This document shows positions 33,201-39,825 of a stretch of DNA of 43,095 nucleotides, piece by piece. The notes under the pieces are model-generated. The model had not been told where the DNA came from. It worked only from the letters and a program-made list of their open reading frames with translations, and did not search any database. Numbering within the stretch: the first letter of the stretch is position 1; the number at the start of each line of letters is the position of its first letter. The DNA is from Bacteroidota bacterium (lineage in GTDB: Bacteria; Bacteroidota; Bacteroidia; Bacteroidales; FEN-979): contig JAPLDO010000043.1 in NCBI GenBank assembly GCA_026391715.1, positions 1-43,095 of the forward strand, in the 5' to 3' direction. Position numbers and translations under genes: made by a program.

Positions 33201-35017
33201 AGCTGAAACAGGCGTCTGAACGCTTGTCCCTCGCTACCCGTGCAGGCGGCGTAGGCGTATGGGAGTTGGACCTTGTAAACAATATCCTGTTATGGGCTGA
33301 TGAGATGTTTGAACTCTACGGCGTTGACAAAAATAATTTCGGAGGCGCTTACGAAGCCTGGCTCGCCGGCGTTCATCCCGACGATGTAGCGCGTGGCGAT
33401 GAGGAAATACAACTGGCAAAACGAGGCGAAAAAGAGTTTGATACCGAGTTTCGGGTGTGCTGGGCTGATGGTTCAATTCACAATATCAGAGCGCTTGCTA
33501 CCGTTCATCGCGACGATGCAGGAAAACCATTGCGAATGATAGGAACCAACTGGGATATCACCGAACAGAAGAAAACAGAAGCAGTGCTGTTAAAAGCCAA
33601 ACAAGAGGCAGAAATGGCTAACAAGTCGAAGAGCTTATTTCTGGCAAATATGTCGCATGAAATCAGAACCCCGCTGAATGCAATTATTGGATTTTCGCAA
33701 CTTATGAACCGCGACCGGTTTTTAACAGATTCGCAAAAAGAGTATAATCATTCCATCATTCGCGCCGGAGAACATTTGCTGGCGCTTATAAACGACATTC
33801 TCGAACTGTCGAAAGTTGAAGCGGGACGCATTGAGCTAAACCCAACGGATGTTAATTTATATTCTCTTTTAAACGACATTCAGATGATTTTCAAAGAGCG
33901 CGCTCAATCAAAACACCTTCAGTTTATTTTTGAAACCGAGCAAAATCTTCCGCGATATGTGTTGGTTGACGACAGCAAATTGCGTCAAATCTTTGTCAAT
34001 CTTATTGGAAATGCAATAAAATTCACCGACGAAGGCGGCGTTGCCGTTCGTACCAGAGTAGATAAAATTAATGAGGAAACAAGTAAACTGATAGTGGAAA
34101 TTCAGGATTCTGGTCCAGGTATTCCCGAAAACGAGTTTGATAAACTCTTTAAGCAATTCGAGCAAACAAGTTCCGGAATCAGAAAAAGCAGCGGCACTGG
34201 TTTAGGGCTTACCCTAAGTCGCGAATTGGCAAATTTAATGGGTGGCAATATTACAGTTTCGAGCGAAGTTGGAAAAGGATCGGTATTCACTTTTTGCGTC
34301 GAAATACAGGAAGGAAAAATCCATCCCGATCAGGAAATTATTACCAAACATGTTATTTGCATTGAGGAAGGACAAGGAACTTTTCGAATATTGGTTGTTG
34401 ACGACAAACCAGAGAACCTGCAGGTAGTAGTAAATCTGTTAAAATTAACAGGCTTTGAAACCATGGAAGCAGTGAATGGAGAAGAGGCAATTGAAAAATT
34501 TGAGACGTGGAGTCCACACCTGATATTAATGGATATGCGCATGCCCGTTATGGATGGTTATGAGGCAACCCGCCGCATAAAATTAACGGAAAAAGGAAAG
34601 CAAACGCCTGTTGTAGCTTTAACTGCAAGCTCATTTGAAGAGGAACGAAAAAAAACTATGGCGCTTGGAATGCATGATTATATTCGTAAACCATTTCGCG
34701 AAAACGAGTTATTCAACGTTATAGGAAAAGTTCTTGGCGTCAAATATGTTTATCAGGATGAAACGCCGTGGTCAAAAACGAAATACCATAACGATGATGC
34801 ATTTATTGAGGATATTGTTAAACTACCGGATCGGTTGGTTTTACAAATGCGAAATGCCGTTGCATCCGCCGATCTCGACCTTTTGATTGAACTCATTAAC
34901 GCTATTGATCCTGATAATTCGGAACTCGCACATCGCCTTATGAGCCTCGCCAATAATTACGACTATGATCATTTACAAAAAATACTAAGTAAAATGGAAC
35001 AAAGTAATCAACCTTAA
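30242..35017 (+). CDS. Eight-PAS hybrid histidine kinase with REC and helical C-terminal domain
   Basis: 1591 residues, soluble. An N-terminal coiled coil (1-95; LLQSSIEISSQELRDAFQKQ), of a type found in FIST-linked kinases, precedes eight PAS domains: about 125-253, 259-375, 375-492, 500-615, 627-740, 752-865, 868-985 and 992-1115 (PAS_3-like). PAS 2-3 and PAS 6-7 are alike, as are PAS 4 and 5 (LLDSIPDMIFFKDLNGVYMG vs LLDSIPDIIFFKDLEGVYLG), so the stack grew by internal duplication. His1139 is in ANMSHEIRTPLNAIIGFSQL. HATPase_c ends in GTGLGLTLSREL. The receiver has Asp1431 (LILMDMRMPVMDG). A ~75-residue helical tail follows (about 1515-1588; LDLLIELINAIDPDNSELAH). The kinase-REC-tail half is nearly duplicated in the next gene. 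It is paired with the FIST gene 12 bp upstream. Repeat copy 4 follows its stop by 10 bp. Confidence 0.88.
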   Translation: MENQLNKLLLRQIKKHFGASDNLPEALKGIIQDINKTYANFEDDTQLLQSSIEISSQELRDAFQKQKQDAEAQKEILNKIKEVIYKLNPVDQNIINKGETIPSESSHLFVSLMQLIEERKQVEEVLQSKSSLLEAQTNATIEAILVIDENQKRIFNNQQVVKLFNVPQHIIDDEDDSALLKHVVGLTKYPDKFLEKVNYLYDHFSETSHDEIEFKNGMILDRYSAPVFGKDGKKYGRIWTFRDITERKRMEDALKSSEENFRTFFSSIADLLFVLDGNGNMIDVNETVIRRLEYTKEELTGQSVLMVHPEARRAEAGNIVAAMLAGTKDFCPVPVISKSGAEIQVETRVYPGVWDGKPALFGVSKDVTRIKQSEEKFSRAFQAGSNLMAISTVKTGRYIDVNDIFLQELGYSRDEVIGVTSKELNLFDDPAQRDVIKSRMKENGFAKDIEMKIRTKTGKMLFGLFSASNINIGEELCWLTTMTDITERKQAEEEVKRHAGLISSLLDSIPDMIFFKDLNGVYMGGNPAFAEFSRLAGDKIAGMTDYDLFDKEMADSFREQDKRMIELREPSHNDIWVVTPDGRRILVDTLKTPYFGPDGKLIGVLGIGRDITWRKQAEEEKTRQTGLITSLLDSIPDIIFFKDLEGVYLGCNPPFAEFVGKPRNEIIGKTDYDLFGKEIGDFFKHHDTEMLSEKQSHHNEEWITYPDGRKILIDTLKTPYWGSDGSLVGILGISRDITSRKEAEEKIKESEANFRIFFETMDDIIIVGNTQGEIFYTNDAVSRKLGYSKEELNAMHVLDVHPASKRSEAQQIFADMFAGKRDSCPLPLVRKDGTFVPVETRVWFGKWDGKPCVFGLSKDLTKEQESLEKFNKIFDSNPALMAISSLPDGVFTEVNQAFLIKTGYAENEVVGKTAIDLDLFVKPEKQKTIADDLVKDGTVNNRELKIKTKNGFILDGLFSGEIIESHNKKYFLTVMTDISDIKQAENKLKQASERLSLATRAGGVGVWELDLVNNILLWADEMFELYGVDKNNFGGAYEAWLAGVHPDDVARGDEEIQLAKRGEKEFDTEFRVCWADGSIHNIRALATVHRDDAGKPLRMIGTNWDITEQKKTEAVLLKAKQEAEMANKSKSLFLANMSHEIRTPLNAIIGFSQLMNRDRFLTDSQKEYNHSIIRAGEHLLALINDILELSKVEAGRIELNPTDVNLYSLLNDIQMIFKERAQSKHLQFIFETEQNLPRYVLVDDSKLRQIFVNLIGNAIKFTDEGGVAVRTRVDKINEETSKLIVEIQDSGPGIPENEFDKLFKQFEQTSSGIRKSSGTGLGLTLSRELANLMGGNITVSSEVGKGSVFTFCVEIQEGKIHPDQEIITKHVICIEEGQGTFRILVVDDKPENLQVVVNLLKLTGFETMEAVNGEEAIEKFETWSPHLILMDMRMPVMDGYEATRRIKLTEKGKQTPVVALTASSFEEERKKTMALGMHDYIRKPFRENELFNVIGKVLGVKYVYQDETPWSKTKYHNDDAFIEDIVKLPDRLVLQMRNAVASADLDLLIELINAIDPDNSELAHRLMSLANNYDYDHLQKILSKMEQSNQP

Positions 35018-35026
35018 CCTGGACAA

Positions 35027-35173
35027 GCCGAAAAGTGGGTATAAAAATAAAAATTTGGCTAAAACCCGGAATGTCAGCAACTTGAATTGCCACTACCTTA
35101 AGGTAGTGGCAATTGATAAACAGATAGTTACTGGACTTTAGTCCAAATTGCTTCCTTTTCGGAGTGGGTTCAA
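35027..35173 (+). repeat. Structured dispersed repeat, copy 4 (left end truncated)
   Basis: A 147-bp copy in the orientation of copies 2 and 3, beginning at GCCGAAAAG and so lacking most of the left terminal repeat. The palindrome is at 35085-35114 and GGACTTTAGTCC is intact. The GGCTAAAGCC hairpin is broken to GGCTAAAACC. It begins about 10 bp after the eight-PAS kinase stop. Confidence 0.85.
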
Positions 35174-35205
35174 CTAAAGAATAAAAAAATGAACCATAGA
35201 AGAGT

Positions 35206-35260
35206 ACGGAGAAACACGGAGGTTTTTAATTCCTTCAACTTCGTGTAATCCGTGTCTCCG
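35206..35260. repeat. Small palindromic element in the kinase intergenic region
   Basis: ACGGAGAAACACGGA (35206-35220) and TCCGTGTCTCCG (35249-35260) form an imperfect inverted repeat around a 28-nt loop. It is of the ACGGAGAAACACGGAG type that often occurs between genes in environmental Bacteroidota. The remaining 75 bp before the next start are A-rich with no recognised promoter. Confidence 0.55.
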
Positions 35261-35335
35261 CGGTAAAAAGACGAGATGTAGAAGGTCGTCAAAAATATTA
35301 CAAAAAAAAACATCAAAAAAAATGATTAAGTACTA

Positions 35336-38300
35336 ATGAAGATTACTATTGGCAAACGCCACTGTTCTGTAAATCGAATTTCCTGCCTCGCTCTGACGCT
35401 TTTTCTGTTGGCGCCCGGATTGTTGCACGCTGCTCCTTTTACCCGGATTTTTGTGCTTCATTCCTATTCTCAGGAATACCCGTGGACGCAAAGTCAGCAC
35501 TCAGGCTTTATACAAACAATCACAAACGATCCAAGTGTAAATGCCACTTTCAGCGTCGAGTATCTCGATACCAAACGGCATGTTTATAACGAAGCTTATG
35601 CGAGTGAGATGGATCGTCATTTAAAGATAAAGTACGCAGGTTACAAGCCGACGGCAATATATGTCACCGACGATAACGCTTTGTTGTACGCCCGCGATCA
35701 CCTTTCCCACATCTTCCCTGGTACGCCTGTTTTCTTTTGCGGGGTTAATAATTACGATATTCAAAATAGTCTCGATTCTTCCATCTTTACCGGAATCTTT
35801 GAACTTAAAGATGTTACCCCTAATCTCAAGTGGTTGTTAAGTATGGACAAAAACGCCAACGATCTTGTTTTTATTGGCGATGGGAGTAATACCTATCAGG
35901 CAATTGAGCGTGATGCGCGCAAAGAATTGAATTCATTTCATCTGCGCACAACCTTCATCGTTGAAAAAAGGCTGGATCTCGTCCTGGCTCAGTTACATAC
36001 TTTACCTGGCAAATATCTGTTCCTGACTACTCTGGGCGGCATGACCAATGCAAATGGTGAAATGCTTTCTCTGCGTGAAATCCTGAAGAGCCTCTCGCAC
36101 ACAGGGCGCATTGTTATAAGCATGGAAGATAGCTATATTATTGAAGGCGTTTTGGGAGGCTATGTTACAAGCGGTAAACATCAGGGCATGAGCGCGGCGC
36201 ATTTATTATTAACCTATCTGCACGGCAAACCCATTGTAGCTATACCGCCGGTTCTCAAAAGTCCTAACGCATGGGTTTTCGATGATAAGACTCTGAAACA
36301 ATACAAAATCAATTTGCCCGCGAATATTAGCTCAAAAGCGGTTATTTTAAATCCCCGTACAAATTTTTTTGAACAACACCGCACCCTCTTTCTGGGCATT
36401 ATGATAAGTTTTGCGATATTGTTATTCCTGGTCATTACAGGGTCGCTTGTAATAATGTGGCGCAAAAACCGCGAGCTGGGTATTGCGCGAAATATTTTAC
36501 GGGAAAGCGAACAATCCTATCGCAATCAGTTTGTAAATAATTCCGCTGTGATGCTCCTGATTGACCCTTTAAATGGGGAAATTATTGACGCCAATAATGC
36601 CGCGCTGAATTTTTACGGCTTTTCGAAGGAGCGCCTACTGTCATTGCATATCTTCGACATCAACACTATGCCTTCTTCCGAAGTTCAGAGTTCTATGGAT
36701 TCGGTGACGCAAGGAGTTGGGAAACAGTTCAAATTTCAACACCGTTTGGCTGATACTACCTTGAGAGATGTGGAAGTATCAGTTAGCAAAATTCTGTTTG
36801 GCGCGCGTTCCGTTCTTCATACTATTATTTATGATATTACCGAACGCAAACATTCAGAGGAAAAACTTGCAAACTATACCTCTCAGATTGAATTAAAAAA
36901 CGCAGAATTAGATTTAGCCCTCGACAACGAAAAAAAGGCTACTGCCACCGCCAATGAAATGGCTGCGCATGCCGAACTGGCAAACAAATCAAAAAGTGTA
37001 TTTCTGGCAAATATGTCGCATGAAATAAGAACCCCGCTAAATGCAATTATCGGATTTTCACAACTGATGAACCGCGACCGGTTTTTAACAGAATCGCAAA
37101 AAGAGTATAATCATTCCATCATCCGCGCCGGAGAACATCTGCTGGCGCTTATTAACGATATTCTTGAACTGTCGAAAGTTGAAGCGGGACGCATTGAGCT
37201 TAACCCAACTGATGTTGATTTGTATTCTCTGTTAAACGACATTCAGATGATTTTCAAAGAACGCGCCCAATCAAAACATCTTCAGTTTATTTTTGAAACC
37301 GCAAACAACCTTCCGCAATACGTATTGATTGATGAAAGCAAATTACGTCAGATCTTTGTCAATCTTATTGGAAATGCAATAAAATTTACCGAAAAAGGCG
37401 GTGTTGCCGTGCGTACTCGTATTGATAAAATAAATGATGATTTGAGCAAACTTATTGTGGAAATTCAGGATTCAGGTCCCGGTATTCCCGAAAACGAGTT
37501 TGATAAACTCTTTAAGCAATTCGAGCAAACAAGTTCAGGAATCAAAAAAAGCAGCGGAACAGGTTTAGGGCTTACCCTGAGCCGTGAACTGGTCAATTTA
37601 ATGGGCGGCAATATTACCGTGTCAAGCGAATTTGGAAAAGGTTCGGTTTTCACTTTCACTGTTGAAATACATGAAGGAAAAAACCAGGCGGTAAGGGATA
37701 TTATAGTTAAACGCGTGATCTGCATAGATAAAGGACAAGAACCCTGTCGCATTTTAGTTGTTGACGATAAAGAAGAAAACTTGAAAGTTGCTGTAAATCT
37801 GCTAAAATTGGTGGGTTTTGAAACAAACGAAGCAGTGAATGGAGAAGATGCAATTGCCAAATTTGAACAATGGAATCCACACCTGATTTTAATGGATATG
37901 CGCATGCCTGTTATGGATGGCTATGAAGCGACACGTCGCATAAAATCAACTGAAAAAGGGAAACAAACGCCTGTAATAGCTTTAACCGCAAGCTCGTTTG
38001 AAGAGGAACGAGAAAAAACCATGGAGCTTGGCATGCATGACTATATTCGTAAACCGTTTCGGGAAAACGAGTTATTTAGCACAATTGGAAAAGCGCTTGG
38101 CGTCAAATATATCTATGAGGATGAAACCTCCTGGTCGCAAACGAAATACCTGAATAATGATGATCCAATTATTGAGGCTATTGTAAGATTACCAGATAAT
38201 TTCGTGAATCGAATGCGGGACGCCGTTGAATGCGCCGATCTCGACCTGTTAATTGAACTTATTAACGCCATTGAGCCTGATAATTCGGAACTCGCACATT

Positions 38301-38383
38301 GCCTTATGACCCTCGCCAATAATTATGACTACGATCATTTGCAAAAACTTCTTACGCCGGGTATTGCCCCCACTCCCAAATGA
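35336..38383 (+). CDS. Substrate-binding-protein-like sensor hybrid histidine kinase with REC and helical tail
   Basis: 1015 residues. A signal peptide/anchor (residues 1-32, LALTLFLLAPGLLHA) precedes a periplasmic ABC-type substrate-binding-like domain (about 35-335; RIFVLHSYSQEYPWTQSQHSG, PTAIYVTDDNALLYAR, GTPVFFCGVNNYD, GGYVTSGKHQGMSAAHLLL). The YPWTQ motif is typical of sensors of this class. A membrane helix (about 347-372) leads to one PAS domain (about 385-505), His562 (ANMSHEIRTPLNAIIGFSQL), HATPase_c, and a receiver with Asp854 (LILMDMRMPVMDG). It ends in the same ~75-residue helical tail as its neighbour. From about residue 545 on, it is near-identical to the kinase-REC-tail of the preceding gene at both protein and DNA level. 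This indicates tandem duplication of the transmitter with a swapped sensor, or later gene conversion. The ligand is unknown. Confidence 0.88.
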   Translation: MKITIGKRHCSVNRISCLALTLFLLAPGLLHAAPFTRIFVLHSYSQEYPWTQSQHSGFIQTITNDPSVNATFSVEYLDTKRHVYNEAYASEMDRHLKIKYAGYKPTAIYVTDDNALLYARDHLSHIFPGTPVFFCGVNNYDIQNSLDSSIFTGIFELKDVTPNLKWLLSMDKNANDLVFIGDGSNTYQAIERDARKELNSFHLRTTFIVEKRLDLVLAQLHTLPGKYLFLTTLGGMTNANGEMLSLREILKSLSHTGRIVISMEDSYIIEGVLGGYVTSGKHQGMSAAHLLLTYLHGKPIVAIPPVLKSPNAWVFDDKTLKQYKINLPANISSKAVILNPRTNFFEQHRTLFLGIMISFAILLFLVITGSLVIMWRKNRELGIARNILRESEQSYRNQFVNNSAVMLLIDPLNGEIIDANNAALNFYGFSKERLLSLHIFDINTMPSSEVQSSMDSVTQGVGKQFKFQHRLADTTLRDVEVSVSKILFGARSVLHTIIYDITERKHSEEKLANYTSQIELKNAELDLALDNEKKATATANEMAAHAELANKSKSVFLANMSHEIRTPLNAIIGFSQLMNRDRFLTESQKEYNHSIIRAGEHLLALINDILELSKVEAGRIELNPTDVDLYSLLNDIQMIFKERAQSKHLQFIFETANNLPQYVLIDESKLRQIFVNLIGNAIKFTEKGGVAVRTRIDKINDDLSKLIVEIQDSGPGIPENEFDKLFKQFEQTSSGIKKSSGTGLGLTLSRELVNLMGGNITVSSEFGKGSVFTFTVEIHEGKNQAVRDIIVKRVICIDKGQEPCRILVVDDKEENLKVAVNLLKLVGFETNEAVNGEDAIAKFEQWNPHLILMDMRMPVMDGYEATRRIKSTEKGKQTPVIALTASSFEEEREKTMELGMHDYIRKPFRENELFSTIGKALGVKYIYEDETSWSQTKYLNNDDPIIEAIVRLPDNFVNRMRDAVECADLDLLIELINAIEPDNSELAHCLMTLANNYDYDHLQKLLTPGIAPTPK

Positions 38384-38487
38384 CTATAGATTGAAAAGAT
38401 TGATTTGCAAACGAATTCCAAATGGATGACATTATTATAGAATAAATTCATTAAACCAAAGTAGAATTATTCAAAATAAGAAAATTT

Positions 38488-39597
38488 ATGAAAAATGAAA
38501 ACCTGCCAGAACATAAAATTCCTATCATTCTGATTGTTGATGATATTCCTGCAAATCTTAAATTATTGGGCGACATACTTAAAAGCGAAGGCTATAAAAT
38601 CCGTCCGGTCCCCAATGGAGAAATGGCATTACAGGTAGCAGAAAAAGAGAAGCCGGGACTAATTCTACTCGATATTATGATGCCGGGAATAGATGGATAC
38701 GAAGTTTGTCGCAGATTAAAAGAAAACCCTGCCTTAAAAGATATTCCTGTCATTTTTATCAGCGCATTGAACGATACCGACGATATCGTAAAAGCATTGG
38801 CTATGGGTGGAGTGGATTATATAAGTAAACCGTTTCAGTCAGAAGAAGTCAGAGCCAGGGTACAAACACATCTTAAAATTTATCAACTTAGCAAAGAACT
38901 AAAAGAAATAAATGCCACCAAAGATAAATTCTTCTCAATCATTGCCCACGACCTGCGTAGTCCGTTTACCGCTTTTCTTGGACTGACTAAAATGATGGTT
39001 GAAGATAAAAAAAATCTGTCGCCCGAAATGATTGATAAAATGGTTGGAATGCTAAACAAATCTGCCACCAACCTTTTCAGTTTGCTTGAAAACCTTTTAG
39101 AGTGGTCGCTGATGCAACGAGGCGCCACCAGCTTTGTTCCCGAATCGTTTTTATTGAACAGTAAAGTTTCGGATTGTATCGAATTGACCCTTGATGCTGC
39201 CCGAAATAAAGAGATTTTAATAAATACAAATATTCCCGATAGTCTGGCGGTGTATGCCGATAAACGAATGTTCGAAGCTGTAATCCGCAATCTAATCACC
39301 AACGCATTGAAATTCACGCCCAAAGGAGGTACAATAACTGTTTCAGCTATGTTGGCTGATACAAATTTTGTAGAGATTACCATTCGCGATACAGGTATTG
39401 GAATCAGCGCCGATTTGATAGATAAACTGTTTCTGCTCGATGCACAAACCGGTCGTAAAGGCACCGAAGGCGAACCCAGTTCAGGTCTTGGATTGATTAT
39501 CTGCAAGGATTTCATCGAAAAACACGGCGGCGAAATTTGGATCGAAAGCGAAGAAGGAAATGGCGCTGCATTTACTTTTAGTATGCCTGTGATTTAA
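38488..39597 (+). CDS. REC-HisKA-HATPase sensor/relay kinase, AHDLRSPF class
   Basis: 369 residues, soluble, without PAS or membrane parts. The receiver has an acidic pair in ILIVDDIPANLKLLG, phospho-acceptor Asp62 (LILLDIMMPGIDGYEVCRRL) and lysine in DYISKPFQ. A short helix leads to His154 in FFSIIAHDLRSPFTAFLGL. HATPase_c shows ITNALKF, DTGIGI and the class-specific G2 box (GRKGTEGE...GLGLIICKDFIEKHGGEIW). Its input is itself a receiver, so it is well suited to take phosphate from the other kinases and integrate the array. This is inference; the partner could equally be outside the window. It lies 104 bp after the previous kinase and is the last kinase of the array. Confidence 0.87.
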   Translation: MKNENLPEHKIPIILIVDDIPANLKLLGDILKSEGYKIRPVPNGEMALQVAEKEKPGLILLDIMMPGIDGYEVCRRLKENPALKDIPVIFISALNDTDDIVKALAMGGVDYISKPFQSEEVRARVQTHLKIYQLSKELKEINATKDKFFSIIAHDLRSPFTAFLGLTKMMVEDKKNLSPEMIDKMVGMLNKSATNLFSLLENLLEWSLMQRGATSFVPESFLLNSKVSDCIELTLDAARNKEILINTNIPDSLAVYADKRMFEAVIRNLITNALKFTPKGGTITVSAMLADTNFVEITIRDTGIGISADLIDKLFLLDAQTGRKGTEGEPSSGLGLIICKDFIEKHGGEIWIESEEGNGAAFTFSMPVI

Positions 39598-39600
39598 GAA

Positions 39601-39628
39601 ACCTGGAACCTGGAACCTGAAACCTGGA
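39601..39628. repeat. 7-bp tandem repeat (ACCTGGA)
   Basis: Four consecutive units, ACCTGGA ACCTGGA ACCTGAA ACCTGGA, start three bases after the kinase stop. The rest of the 228-bp gap before the peptidase gene holds no recognised gene or consensus promoter. Confidence 0.7.
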
Positions 39629-39825
39629 ATTTGCCGTCAAAATGTCCCAATTTCCCCCATTAGCAGGATAATATCCTTTATAAGCGCCTACTCATCGAGA
39701 ATTTCCGCTGTTTATCCAAAAAATCAGGAATGACGATTAAAATGTTTCTATTATTGCAACCTGTTTTATTTCAGCCCTGACGCAGGTTCGTCGGGAAGTA
39801 AAAATCCTATAAATCAAAATTTTTT

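Noticed and set aside
38883-39515. 210-residue antisense reading frame inside the last kinase
   Set aside because: It lies opposite strongly conserved HisKA/HATPase motifs and shows no domain; a similar antisense frame occurs at 37465-37905. These are codon-usage shadows.
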